Shown: in pieces, positions 43,151 to 52,438 of the stretch
How the letters are laid out: each line of letters opens with the position of its first letter
Numbering within the stretch: position 1 is the stretch's first letter
Assembly: GCF_000255705.1 (NCBI RefSeq)
Contig: NZ_JH636439.1
Coordinates: 1,290,335 to 1,354,334 of the forward strand
Direction: 5' to 3'
From: Zavarzinella formosa DSM 19928
GTDB lineage: Bacteria; Planctomycetota; Planctomycetia; Gemmatales; Gemmataceae
DNA: 64,000 nt
Made by a program: the position numbers and the translations under genes
The notes under the pieces: model-generated
What the model saw: only the letters and a program-made list of their open reading frames with translations
What the model was told of the DNA's origin: nothing
The model's database searches: none

Positions 43151-46100
43151 ATGGTCAAGTCCTTCTGTCATCGAGACCATATCCAACTCCGCCCGCCCAC
43201 CCACCTTGCAACCGCCATTATTGTGTTCTGGCTGATTCTGTCTTGCCCCTTGTTTGCCGAGTCTGTTTCCCCGATGTCGGCGAAACAAGTCGGCGAGATC
43301 CCGTTGGAAAAAGCCCGATCCGGGATTTCTGTCACGTTGCGGGGTGTGGTCACTTATTCCGATCCCCTGCAATTGTGGTTTCATTTGGAAGACGGCAGCG
43401 GGGCTGTGCTTGTGCGTCACGGGCGGGACGAATTGCCGCCTTCGATTGGTGATCGGATTGAAACGTCGGGAACCACCTTTGTCATCAACAAGCGAGTGGC
43501 TGTCGGCCAGGCAAAGATGCTCCGATTGGGGATCGGTCAGTTGCCGGAGGCCCCGGCCAGGACGATCGCCCAAGTCATGCCGGGGGAGGACGCTTTTCGA
43601 CTGATAAGACTGCGGGGAACTGTTCGTCGAGTGTCAACCCAGGCGAATGATCGTCGGGAGTTGGTATTGTCCGACAAAAACGAATCGATCACGATCATCT
43701 TGCGGCCGGGGGAGGCCGGAGTCGGATTGCCCGCGAAGCTCTACGGTGCCCGAGTCGCTGTGCGCGGGGTTCTTCATCCTCCAAGTGAGTCCGGGGATGA
43801 GCCGGCGTCTCTTTGGATCAGCTCTCCGGAAGAGATCACGGTTGAGCAACCTGCGCCGGCCGATCTTTTCGGGAGCGCGGACACCGTCGCCATCGAACGA
43901 CTTCCCGACACGGAAAACCGGCTTTATCGGATCAGGGGCCGGGTGGTCGGCGAGCCGAAAACGGACGAGGCCCAGATCAGGGACGAAAACGGTGTTCTGA
44001 AGATCGTTAATCCGGATTCGCTCCCGCCGTTAAAAGTCGATGACCAAGTGGAAGCCGTGGGATTTGCCGACCGCGATGCCGGTGGCAAAGTTCTTCGTTT
44101 CGCGCGGGTTCGCGTCCTGGCTTCCAAGGACAAGCCTAATGCCAGCGGTCATTGGTTTCTCCATTCGGCGATGGAAATCCGGCAACTCAATCGCGAGATG
44201 GCGAAGAAGAAAATTCCGGTGAGGTTGCGGGCGACGGCCACGCATGTCGGACAGGTTTACACCGATTTCTTCGTTCAAGATTCAACCGGAGCCGTTTATG
44301 TGACGCCACTGGAGGAGAAACCAACTTTCAAGCCCGGTGATGTCGTCATCGTCGAGGGAGTCACCAGTCCTGGCGGCTTCAGCCCCGAGATTGACGAGGC
44401 CCGCGTGACCGTCTTGCATCCAGGTCGTTTGCCCAAGCCGGAAACCATCGCTCAAGATGATATTCCTTCAGGCCGTTTGGACGCTTATTGGGTGGAACTA
44501 GAGGGCATTGCCCAGCGATTAACGACACGGAACCGCTATCATCGATTGCGAATCTCAAGCCGGTTGGGTTCCGTGGATTTCATCGTTCCGGCAAGCGAAC
44601 AATTTGAGGATATTGTGGACCGCCGGGTGCGGGTGACGGGGGTTTATCTCGCCAGTTACCGGCAAAACACCCAAATGCAGGGGTTCGCGATCATGTCCCC
44701 CTCGACTCGTTTCGTGACACTCCTCGACACCGCCCGGCGCGACCCGTTCGATTCCAATGTTCGGCCTATCGGTGAACTGCTGGATTACGACCCCAATCAT
44801 GAACCCGGTCGTCGGACGCGAGTGGTCGGACAGGTCACTGCTCTGGCCGGCGATGATTCGTTTTTTCTTCAAGATGCCACCGGAGGTGTTTTCGTCCAAC
44901 TCAAGGCGAACGCCCGACGGCCGGAACGAGGGGATTTTGTCGAGGTCGCGGGGTATGTCGAATCCAACGCCCTAAACCTGGCTCTTCGGGAAGCGATCAG
45001 CCGGGGCGGCACGGAATACGTGGCGATCAAACCCTTGGAAACAACGGCCCGCGAAGTGTTGAAAACGGGGGCGGACAACCGAACGGAACGAGCCTCCGGG
45101 TCGGTGATGGCCAACCGGCTGTTGCGGATTCGAGGCCGATATTTGGGCGAGACCGGCCGGGGGGAGCAACTCACGCTGGAATTGCAGGATCGTTCTGTTC
45201 TCTTCAAGGCTATTTTTCCACCCACCGTCGATTCGAGCGAGTTGGCTGACATTCCAACCGACAGCATCGTTGAATTGACGGGCGTGTGCAAATTGCAGGG
45301 AGATCCCGAACTTGGTGTTCAGGGTTTCGTCGTGATTCTACGGGACATCAACGATGTCTCCCTGATCGAACAACCCCCGTGGTGGAACACCAACCGGTTC
45401 CGCTGGCTGCTCTATGGGATGTTCGTATTGCTATTGACGGCTGTCGTCGGCCTTGCTTATTTGCGGTATCGGCTGCGAAAACAACGTCGGCAAATCGGCG
45501 AACGTCTTCGCCGGGAAATGCAACTAGAAGCCCAATACCGTGAACTCGTCGAACATGCCACCGATGTGATCTTCACTCTTGATTCCAAGGGATTGATCAC
45601 CGGTTGGAATCATGCCGGCGAAGTTTTGACGGGGCTTTCGCGTGAACAACTGATCGGCCAACCGCTCATCCAGTTCCTTGCGGGCGGTCCCGGTTCGGAT
45701 ATCTCCGCCTTGTATTCCGACACTCCGGTGACCATACCATTGACCCTCCGGGCTTCCGGACAGCAACTGGTCAATTTGGAAGTCAGCACCCGACCCGTGT
45801 TGGAGCGGGGCATCCCGGTGGGGTTGCAGGCCATCGCCCGCGATGTGACGGAGCGTATTCGGCTGGAACAACGAATGCGAGAAGTGGCCAAGATGCAGGC
45901 CGTGGGCCAGCTTGCGGGCGGGGTCGCGCATGATTTCAATAATTTGCTGACGGTCATCAACGGCAATTGTGACTTGTTGCTGAGACAAACCGATCCGAGT
46001 CCCGTTCAGCGAGAACTTCTCGACGAGGTGAAAACCGCCGGCGGGCAGGCGGCTTCGGTCACCCGGCAGTTGCTCGCCTTTGGTCGGCAGGCGGTGATCG

Positions 46101-46999
46101 CCCCGAAACCTCTGAACTTGAATCAAGTGATTTACGATCTGACCCGTGTGTTGAAGCGATTGATCGGTGAGCCGATTAACTTGATATTCCATCCGGATGA
46201 ATTGCTCGAAACTGTCCGAGTTGATCCGGGTTCCTTGGAACAGGCAATTCTCAATCTGGTGGTGAACGCGCGAGATGCGATGTCCGATGGCGGGACGCTG
46301 ACCATTCGGACCTCAAATCTTCCCAATCGTTGGGTGCGGTTGGAGGTGTCCGATTCGGGTCACGGCATGACCGCCGATGTGAAAAATCGGATCTTTGAGC
46401 CGTATTTCACCACGAAACCCATCGGTCATGGGACAGGACTTGGCCTGGCGATGGTGTCTGGTTTCATGGAGCAAAGCGGCGGGCGAATTGCTGTCCAGAG
46501 CGAGCCGGGATTGGGAACCACGTTCTATTTGGAATTCGAGGCCGCGCCGGTCGACAGCTCGTTCGGTTCGACTCCTTCCGACGCAAGCCCCCCGCCGGAA
46601 CCAAGCGACGGGCACATCATTCTTTTGGTGGAAGACGAACCTTCCGTGCAATTGTTGGAACGGCGGATTCTCGAAACGGGCAAATACAAGGTGATGGTGG
46701 CCGGATGCGCCGAGGAGGCTCTGGAATTGATGGCCGGGTACGTCGGTCCGTTGGACATGCTGGTGACGGATGTGGTAATGCCGGGGAAAAACGGCCGGGA
46801 ACTGGCGGAGGAACTCCAACGCCAGCGTCCTGACCTCAAGGTGTTGTTTTTGTCGGGCTATACGCCGGATGAAGTGCTTCGGCAGGGGGTGGAGGCCGAT
46901 GCCGCCCAATTTTTGCAAAAACCGTTCACGCCGTCTGAATTGCTGCGGAAAGTGAAACAAATCCTGACAAACTCCCCCATGCCGGTGACCCCTTCCTGA
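43151..46999 (+). CDS. Hybrid sensor histidine kinase/response regulator with OB-like repeat sensor
   Basis: About 1282 residues from 43151. After a probable signal/membrane segment (TAIIVFWLILSCPLFAES) comes about 700 residues made of repeated beta units with the same theme: VTLRGVVTYSD...FHLEDGSGAVLV, VRLRATATHVG...FFVQDSTGAVYV, RVVGQVTALAG...FFLQDATGGVFV. These look like OB-fold repeats and probably form an extracytoplasmic sensor. A membrane helix at about 749-770 leads to a PAS domain (about 795-900), HisKA with His927 (GVAHDFNNLLTV), an HATPase (NLVVNARDAM, GTGLGLAMVSGFMEQSGG) and a C-terminal receiver with phospho-acceptor Asp1207 (LVTDVVMPGKNG). No output regulator lies adjacent. The ligand is unknown. 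Confidence 0.92.
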   Translation: MVKSFCHRDHIQLRPPTHLATAIIVFWLILSCPLFAESVSPMSAKQVGEIPLEKARSGISVTLRGVVTYSDPLQLWFHLEDGSGAVLVRHGRDELPPSIGDRIETSGTTFVINKRVAVGQAKMLRLGIGQLPEAPARTIAQVMPGEDAFRLIRLRGTVRRVSTQANDRRELVLSDKNESITIILRPGEAGVGLPAKLYGARVAVRGVLHPPSESGDEPASLWISSPEEITVEQPAPADLFGSADTVAIERLPDTENRLYRIRGRVVGEPKTDEAQIRDENGVLKIVNPDSLPPLKVDDQVEAVGFADRDAGGKVLRFARVRVLASKDKPNASGHWFLHSAMEIRQLNREMAKKKIPVRLRATATHVGQVYTDFFVQDSTGAVYVTPLEEKPTFKPGDVVIVEGVTSPGGFSPEIDEARVTVLHPGRLPKPETIAQDDIPSGRLDAYWVELEGIAQRLTTRNRYHRLRISSRLGSVDFIVPASEQFEDIVDRRVRVTGVYLASYRQNTQMQGFAIMSPSTRFVTLLDTARRDPFDSNVRPIGELLDYDPNHEPGRRTRVVGQVTALAGDDSFFLQDATGGVFVQLKANARRPERGDFVEVAGYVESNALNLALREAISRGGTEYVAIKPLETTAREVLKTGADNRTERASGSVMANRLLRIRGRYLGETGRGEQLTLELQDRSVLFKAIFPPTVDSSELADIPTDSIVELTGVCKLQGDPELGVQGFVVILRDINDVSLIEQPPWWNTNRFRWLLYGMFVLLLTAVVGLAYLRYRLRKQRRQIGERLRREMQLEAQYRELVEHATDVIFTLDSKGLITGWNHAGEVLTGLSREQLIGQPLIQFLAGGPGSDISALYSDTPVTIPLTLRASGQQLVNLEVSTRPVLERGIPVGLQAIARDVTERIRLEQRMREVAKMQAVGQLAGGVAHDFNNLLTVINGNCDLLLRQTDPSPVQRELLDEVKTAGGQAASVTRQLLAFGRQAVIAPKPLNLNQVIYDLTRVLKRLIGEPINLIFHPDELLETVRVDPGSLEQAILNLVVNARDAMSDGGTLTIRTSNLPNRWVRLEVSDSGHGMTADVKNRIFEPYFTTKPIGHGTGLGLAMVSGFMEQSGGRIAVQSEPGLGTTFYLEFEAAPVDSSFGSTPSDASPPPEPSDGHIILLVEDEPSVQLLERRILETGKYKVMVAGCAEEALELMAGYVGPLDMLVTDVVMPGKNGRELAEELQRQRPDLKVLFLSGYTPDEVLRQGVEADAAQFLQKPFTPSELLRKVKQILTNSPMPVTPS

Positions 47000-47039
47000 G
47001 AGAGGTCGCGGGGCAAGGTGGCTTGCCGGGATGGGATGG

Positions 47040-47972
47040 TCACAAGCTTGCCGCAACGGCGGCTTTGGTCTTTTCCAAGCCGGTCTTCAATACCTCGAAA
47101 GCATCCCGTTTGTAATATTCGGGATTGAACAGCTCAAGCGAGAGCATTCCTTTGTAGCCGATTTCCCTCAACGTGCGAAACACTTGGCTGAGAGGGGCAA
47201 CGCCGTCGCCGGGGAAGACGCGGTCGGCATCCTTGATCGCTTTTGCGTCCTTGTCCTGCGGGTAATCGTTCACATGGAAGATGCCGATGGCTTTCCCCTG
47301 AAGCATCTTCAGACCCTCAAACCCGGACCCCCCTTTGAAGAGGTGGTAAATGTCCGGCAACACGCACGCTTGCGGGTGGGCGCTTTCCATCGCCACAAGA
47401 ACTGTTTCGCCAAGTTTGGAAAGGGTCTTGGAGAAACCCCAAACTTCCACTTCAGGGATCACGCCGACTTTCGCCCCGACCTCGGCCAACGCCTTGTAAC
47501 GATCCGCGATCGCGTTCAGGTTCATGTTAGCTTGTTCAGTGGCTCCGGCGGGCGGGGCGGCGATGCGCTTGCCGCCGATGGCCAGCACCATTTCCATGTC
47601 CCGTTTGGCTTCGTCCAAGCCTTGTTTCCGCACGGCATCGTCATCGACAATCCATTTGGCGAAGCCGATGGAGCTTTCCACTTTCAATCCGGCGTCGGCA
47701 ATCCGCTTGCCGAGGTCTTTGAGAATGCCCCCTTTGGTCACAAAATTCTGAAGTTCGCCGAGCCAAGGTTCGATGGCGTCGTATCCGGCCTTCGCGGCCA
47801 GATCGACGATCTCGGTAATCGGCAGTTTTTGGCCGCGAATGGTGCTGGTGTTCAGACAGAACCCGAACGGCGCTGCCACAGGGTCTTTGGCAGGGAGATT
47901 TGAAGGCATGGTGGCGGCCACGGCAAGACCGGCCGAGGCGGCCAGAAGATCGCGACGGGTGACGATTGGCAT
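47040..47972 (-). CDS. Sugar phosphate isomerase/epimerase-like TIM barrel, Tat-exported
   Basis: A 310-residue xylose-isomerase-like TIM barrel with Tat signal MPIVTRRDLLAASAGLAVAA. Metal-ligand regions typical of the family appear: GYDAIEPWLGELQ, GVIPEVEVWGF, CVLPDIYHLFKGG, GIFHVNDYPQDKDA and a terminal GMLSLELFN. Members interconvert or hydrolyse sugars, and exported versions are common in planctomycetes. It is convergent with the hybrid kinase gene and lies 84 bases downstream of the PEP-hydrolase-like gene on the same strand. Confidence 0.92.
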   Translation of the reverse strand: MPIVTRRDLLAASAGLAVAATMPSNLPAKDPVAAPFGFCLNTSTIRGQKLPITEIVDLAAKAGYDAIEPWLGELQNFVTKGGILKDLGKRIADAGLKVESSIGFAKWIVDDDAVRKQGLDEAKRDMEMVLAIGGKRIAAPPAGATEQANMNLNAIADRYKALAEVGAKVGVIPEVEVWGFSKTLSKLGETVLVAMESAHPQACVLPDIYHLFKGGSGFEGLKMLQGKAIGIFHVNDYPQDKDAKAIKDADRVFPGDGVAPLSQVFRTLREIGYKGMLSLELFNPEYYKRDAFEVLKTGLEKTKAAVAASL

Positions 47973-48056
47973 GTGGATTCCCCGAGAGAAGCTGACGGCA
48001 TCACTCTACGAAATCGGGGGTTTCGGGCACAGTTCGCGGCCGGTTGAATTGCCGGT

Positions 48057-48887
48057 TCACACCGGGATGGCTTTGAACTTGCGAACGCAATCGGTGATGG
48101 CCAGTTCCGTCGGCAACCGCTCGATACTGGAAGCCCCGAAGAAACCGACCACCCCTTTGGTGTGCCGGATGACATGGGCCGCGTCCTCCGGTTCGGAGAT
48201 CGGGCCGCCGTGGCACAAAACCAAGATGTCCGGGTTCACTTTTTTTGCCGCATCGTGCAATGCTTGCACCTGAGTCGCGGCTTCATCGAGTGTCATCGCG
48301 GATTTGGCCCCAATGCTTCCTTTGGTGGTGAGGCCCATGTGCGGGATCAACACGTCGGCCCCGGCCTTGGCCATCGCCTCGGCTTCGGCCTCCGTGAACA
48401 CGTAAGGGCAGGTCAGCAGGCCGATCTCGCGGGCTTCACGAATCATCTCCACTTCGCGGTCAAAACCCATTTCTGTTTCTTCCAGCCCTTTGCGAAACGT
48501 TCCGTCGATCAGCCCGACCGTCGGGAAGTTTTGCACGCCGCTAAAACCGAGGGCTTGGATTTCCCGGAGGAAAAGTTTCATGATGCGGAAAGGATCGGTG
48601 CCGCATACTCCGGCCAGCACCGGCGTGTTGCGGGCCACGGGAAGAACCTCGCGGGCCATTTCAACAACGATTTGATTCGCATCCCCGTAAGGCATCATTC
48701 CAGAGAGGCTGCCGCGACCCGCCATGCGGAACCGGCCCGAATTGTAAATAATGATGAGATCAACGCCACCAGCCTCGGCACATTTGGCGCTGATGCCCGT
48801 GCCCGCCCCGCCGCCGATGACCGGCTTGCCCGCCGCTATCTGGGCGCGCAATCGTCGCAGACATTCTTCACGAGAAAAGAAGCTCAT
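48057..48887 (-). CDS. PEP hydrolase-like TIM-barrel protein
   Basis: A 276-residue cytoplasmic TIM barrel of the family annotated as phosphoenolpyruvate hydrolase (PF09370-like): [75 protein letters not shown], and a terminal [15 protein letters not shown]. In plant Tm-1 this barrel is fused to a UPF0261 domain; here the UPF0261 protein is the divergent gene at 49262. The start overlaps by four bases with the stop of the small membrane protein at 48884, so the two are probably co-translated. Confidence 0.9.
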   Translation of the reverse strand: MSFFSREECLRRLRAQIAAGKPVIGGGAGTGISAKCAEAGGVDLIIIYNSGRFRMAGRGSLSGMMPYGDANQIVVEMAREVLPVARNTPVLAGVCGTDPFRIMKLFLREIQALGFSGVQNFPTVGLIDGTFRKGLEETEMGFDREVEMIREAREIGLLTCPYVFTEAEAEAMAKAGADVLIPHMGLTTKGSIGAKSAMTLDEAATQVQALHDAAKKVNPDILVLCHGGPISEPEDAAHVIRHTKGVVGFFGASSIERLPTELAITDCVRKFKAIPV

Positions 48888-49165
48888 GAGCCGTGTCCCG
48901 ACGGAGGATTGCTCGGCACTTTCACGGTCGCGGGCTTCTGTCGTCGGCCAAACACCAAATCCAACCCGCCGGTCATCAGTACGCCGACGATGGCCATGAC
49001 CAAAGGAGTTTGCCAGAGAACCCGTTCATTTTCGGGATTATAAGCGCCCCCGGCATACATTTGATGGGCGATCAAAAACGCCCGGCCGAGCAGGTGTCCG
49101 ACAACGCCCAAACTAATGCCGACAATCGCCATGTGGCGGGTGGTCTTTTTCCAAAAGGGATTCAT
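48884..49165 (-). CDS. Small two-helix membrane protein coupled to the PEP-hydrolase-like gene
   Basis: 93 residues from the ATG at 49165 ([14 protein letters not shown]), preceded by GAGG at about eight bases; an alternative start at 49213 adds 16 residues. Two membrane segments are likely: [21 protein letters not shown] and [21 protein letters not shown]. The tail is Lys/Pro-rich. No family was recognised. The stop overlaps the PEP-hydrolase-like start (ATGA), and only about 95 bases separate it from the divergent UPF0261 gene, so all three may share control. Confidence 0.75.
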   Translation of the reverse strand: MNPFWKKTTRHMAIVGISLGVVGHLLGRAFLIAHQMYAGGAYNPENERVLWQTPLVMAIVGVLMTGGLDLVFGRRQKPATVKVPSNPPSGHGS

Positions 49166-49261
49166 CAACGCCTCGATCTCGGGGTGTTCGTCTCGATGTC
49201 GTAACTGAACCATAGAACGTAAACAGGAACTCCGCACGCTGACTTTTCCGGGGAATCTCTG

Positions 49262-50467
49262 ATGGCCGTCCTCCTGATCGGAACGCTCGACACCAAGGGA
49301 ACCGAACTGGCTTATGTGAGGGACATTCTCCAGTCTTCCGGCCTGACAACGACGGTGATTGACTCCGGTTCTTCGGGCGTGCCCCGCATTCCCGCCGATG
49401 TGACACGGGAAGAAGTGTTCGCGGCAGCCGGAACAAGCCTCGCGGCGATCCAGCGAAAGGCCGACCGGGGAGAGGCCATCTCCCTCGCATCCATCGGGGT
49501 TGCCCGGTTGGTTGCGAAATTGTACCGGCTGGGACAAGTGGAGGGGATTTTCTCATTGGGAGGGTCGGCCGGGACGACTATTGGCGCTCGGGCGATGCAA
49601 GAATTGCCCTACGGCCTTCCCAAAGTGATGGTTAGCACGGTCGCTGGTTCAAACATGCGAGGGTTTGTCGGTGTGCGGGACATCACCATGATGAATTCCG
49701 TGACCGACATATGCGGCCTGAATCGTTTCTCCCGCCAGATTCTGGCCAATGCCGCGAACGCTTTGATTGGAATGGTGACAGGTCGTCGATCAGTGGTTTC
49801 CGGTTCGGATGACAAGCCAATCATTACAGCCACGATGTTCGGCGTAACGACTCCAAGCATTGAACAGGCCCGTGTAATCCTCGAAAACTCCAACTACGAG
49901 GTGTTGGTGTTCCACGCGACCGGCACCGGCGGGCTGACGATGGAGGCCATGATCCGCGACGGCTTGGTGGCCGGGTCGCTGGATATCACCACGACCGAAC
50001 TGGCCGACGAACTGGTGGGGGGAATTTTAAGCGCCGGACGGGACCGTCTGACGGCTGCCGCCATCCGGGGAATCCCGCAAGTGATTTCCGCGGGGGCGCT
50101 CGACATGGTCAACTTTGGCCCGAGGGACACTGTCCCCGCCCGTTTCGAGGGGAGGCGGTTTCATCAACATAACGAAAATGTCACCCTAATGCGGACCACG
50201 CCCGAGGAAAATGACCGGCTTGGAAAAGAAATTGTCGAAAAGGCGTGTGCCTCAAATGCCCCGACAGCGATTATCCTCCCTCTCCGTGGCGTTTCAGCCA
50301 TTGATCGCGAGGGAGGCCCGTTCTGGTGGCCGGAGGCGGACGAAGCGTTGTTCCAGAGCATCCGAAACTGGATTAGTCCCACGGTGAAATTGATCGAATT
50401 GGATACCCATATCAACGATGCCGAGTTTTCGAGAGTTGCCGTGGAAACGCTGTTGGGATGGTTATAA
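49262..50467 (+). CDS. Tm-1-like ATP-binding (UPF0261) protein
   Basis: A 401-residue protein whose features match the UPF0261/Tm-1-like N-terminal domain: VLLIGTLDTKGTELAYVRDI at the start, IFSLGGSAGTTIGARAMQELP, GLPKVMVSTVAGSN, VTDICGLNRFSRQILANAANA, and the end block REGGPFWWPEADEALFQSIR. In plant Tm-1 this domain binds ATP and is fused to the TIM barrel seen in the divergent gene at 48057. The pair is thus the split form of a known fusion. The reaction in bacteria is not established. Confidence 0.92.
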   Translation: MAVLLIGTLDTKGTELAYVRDILQSSGLTTTVIDSGSSGVPRIPADVTREEVFAAAGTSLAAIQRKADRGEAISLASIGVARLVAKLYRLGQVEGIFSLGGSAGTTIGARAMQELPYGLPKVMVSTVAGSNMRGFVGVRDITMMNSVTDICGLNRFSRQILANAANALIGMVTGRRSVVSGSDDKPIITATMFGVTTPSIEQARVILENSNYEVLVFHATGTGGLTMEAMIRDGLVAGSLDITTTELADELVGGILSAGRDRLTAAAIRGIPQVISAGALDMVNFGPRDTVPARFEGRRFHQHNENVTLMRTTPEENDRLGKEIVEKACASNAPTAIILPLRGVSAIDREGGPFWWPEADEALFQSIRNWISPTVKLIELDTHINDAEFSRVAVETLLGWL

Positions 50468-50521
50468 AAGATCGGAATTGGGCGCCGATGAAAGACGCCC
50501 AATCTCGGTCTTTGGTTTTTT
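50467..50521. terminator. Terminator between convergent UPF0261 and HtrA genes
   Basis: An 18-base stem with two mismatches (AAAGATCG.. at 50467 with ..CGGTCTTT at 50513; core ATTGGGCG/CGCCCAAT), then TTTTTT on the plus strand. It serves the UPF0261 gene and could act for both. Confidence 0.85.
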
Positions 50522-50534
50522 GAGCATCAACGGT

Positions 50535-51548
50535 TCATCGAGCCGCCACGGGATATTCCACGGGAACGATACGCCGATCCTGCCGCCGGCCGTCACGAAG
50601 AATGCTAATCGTCGTGGCTTCTCCGACAGGGTGAGTTGTCAGTAGTTTGTGCAGGTCATCAACACTTCCCACCGAGTCATCGGCGAAGTTCAGAATCACA
50701 TCTTCGATCTCAAGACCGGCGGCGTCAGCCGGGCCCCCTTCTTCGAGGGCGATGATTTCCACCCCGCTTCCCATTTCGACGCCGATTCGTCGGCCGAGTT
50801 CGACCGGAATCGGAACCTGCCGGCCATGCAAGCCAAGATACCCCCGAATCACCCGGCCGTGTTTGATAAGCGACGGGAGAATATGTTTTGCCATGTTGAT
50901 CGGGATGGCGAAGCAGATGCCTTGGGCCGGTTGGATGACGGCCGTGTTGATGCCGATCACATTGCCCCGGCTGTCCACCAGCGGGCCGCCGCTGTTGCCG
51001 GGATTGAGGGCCGCATCCGTCTGGATGATGTTGTCCACCAAGTGGCCTGAAACGCTGCGAAGCGTGCGGCCGAGGGCGCTGACCACCCCGGCCGTCACCG
51101 TCGATTCAAAGCCCAGCGGGCTGCCGATGGCCATTGCCAGTTGACCGACGCGGAGTTTCGCGGAATCCCCGAATTTGGCGAACGGGAAATTGTCGCCATC
51201 GGCCCGGACGAGGGCCAGGTCGGTCCAGGGATCGTTGCCGATCACATGGCCGTTGACTTCCTGTCCGTCGTGCAATCGCACCCGGACGGTTTCCTGATCG
51301 CCGACCACATGGTGATTGGTGAGCAAGAACCCCTCGGGCGAAAACAAAACGCCGGACCCAGTGCCCGTTTGTGCTCCCCGGCCCACCCGCAAATTGACCA
51401 CGGCGGGGCGAAGGCGGTCGGCCACGGTCACGGTGACGTTTGAGTAGGCATCGAGCGCGGCCGCCTCTTCTTCCCGGTTCGGCGTGGAATCGGATTGTTC
51501 AAAGGAAGCCCCGCCATCAGTGATGAAATTCTGCCAGAATCGGGACAT
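50535..51548 (-). CDS. HtrA/DegP-like serine protease with PDZ domain, no signal peptide
   Basis: About 337 residues from the ATG at 51548 (MSRFWQNFITDGGASFEQ), with GGAG about eight bases upstream. The trypsin-like triad is intact: His80 (LLTNHHVV), Asp110 (DPWTDLALV) and Ser186 (NPGNSGGPL). One PDZ domain follows (GVEIIALEEGGPADAAGLEIEDVILNF). The length is short for the family because it has no exported N-terminus and only one PDZ domain. No signal peptide or membrane anchor is seen, so a cytoplasmic location is possible. In-frame starts further upstream add no signal sequence. Confidence 0.93.
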   Translation of the reverse strand: MSRFWQNFITDGGASFEQSDSTPNREEEAAALDAYSNVTVTVADRLRPAVVNLRVGRGAQTGTGSGVLFSPEGFLLTNHHVVGDQETVRVRLHDGQEVNGHVIGNDPWTDLALVRADGDNFPFAKFGDSAKLRVGQLAMAIGSPLGFESTVTAGVVSALGRTLRSVSGHLVDNIIQTDAALNPGNSGGPLVDSRGNVIGINTAVIQPAQGICFAIPINMAKHILPSLIKHGRVIRGYLGLHGRQVPIPVELGRRIGVEMGSGVEIIALEEGGPADAAGLEIEDVILNFADDSVGSVDDLHKLLTTHPVGEATTISILRDGRRQDRRIVPVEYPVAAR

Positions 51549-51742
51549 GTGAAACTCCGTGTGATCGTCGACGGCATTGTACATCGGACGAGTCAAGGGC
51601 AGTTTGCCGTCGGTTACTGAAAGAGGATTACCCGGATCGCCCCGCTTTCTTACATCTCCGTGTGCTGCCTTGACAAACTGAAGACATCCGGGCATAAGAC
51701 ACGATGGATATTGGAAGCATGTCAGCATCTGAGGGATTCGGA

Positions 51743-52357
51743 ATGCGACGACGGACAACCGGATTGATGATTCTCGGGCTTCTCCCCTTCCTCGGCGGTT
51801 GCGCGGGGACATCCCAGACAACCCAAGGGGCCGGGATCGGAGCCTTGTTGGGCACCGGAACAGGCGCCTTGCTCGGAAGTGCCACCGGCCACACCGGCAC
51901 TGGCGCCTTGCTTGGGTTGGGCGCCGGGACGATCATCGGCGGCGCCATCGGAAACGAAGAGGACCGCCGGGAAAAAAACGCATTGATTCAGGCGAAGAAC
52001 GAGGCCGAAGTTCGGGCCGCCCAACAGGGAACACGATTGGGGCTGACCGATGTGATTCAATTGTCGAGGCAAAATCTTGGTGATGAGGTGATCATCAATC
52101 AAATTCGATCCACGCACTCGACGTTTCAGCTTTCAACGGAAGATTTGAGGTCTCTCAAGGAAAACGGTGTCTCCGATCGGGTGGTTGTGGAAATGCAGAA
52201 TGCCAGACCGGAGAGGCCGGAAACCGTGGTGGTTCCCCGGTATGTCCCTTATTATGCCCGGCCACGATATTATTATGGTCCGGGGCCGTACTACTATTAC
52301 GGCCCGCCCCCTCCTCCTCCTCCGCCCGCCGTTGGAGTTGGATTTGTCATTCGATGA
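51743..52357 (+). CDS. Glycine-zipper lipoprotein
   Basis: About 204 residues from the ATG at 51743 (MRRRTTGLMILGLLPFLGGCAG), a lipoprotein signal with lipobox LGGC. A glycine-zipper segment follows (GAGIGALLGTGTGALLG...GAGTIIGGAIG), a type that inserts into membranes. A helical middle (DVIQLSRQNLGDEVIINQIR...FQLSTEDLRSLKENGVSDRVV) is a repeated motif of planctomycete lipoproteins, and the tail is Tyr/Pro-rich (YYYGPGPYYYYGPPPPPPP). The function is unknown but clearly envelope-related. It is divergent from the HtrA gene, with 195 bases between. Confidence 0.87.
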   Translation: MRRRTTGLMILGLLPFLGGCAGTSQTTQGAGIGALLGTGTGALLGSATGHTGTGALLGLGAGTIIGGAIGNEEDRREKNALIQAKNEAEVRAAQQGTRLGLTDVIQLSRQNLGDEVIINQIRSTHSTFQLSTEDLRSLKENGVSDRVVVEMQNARPERPETVVVPRYVPYYARPRYYYGPGPYYYYGPPPPPPPPAVGVGFVIR

Positions 52358-52370
52358 TGAGAGGTAAATG

Positions 52371-52402
52371 AAAAAGGACCGCTGAACAGCGGTCCTTTTT
52401 TC
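52371..52402 (+). terminator. Rho-independent terminator
   Basis: AAAAGGACCGCT (from 52372) pairs with AGCGGTCCTTTT around GAAC-type loop bases, followed by a T-run (TTTTTT). It ends the glycine-zipper gene, and the mirrored A-run could also serve the convergent phosphatase gene. Confidence 0.88.
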
Positions 52403-52438
52403 TTAAATCCGGAATGGGGTCAGCAAAAATCGATTGGC

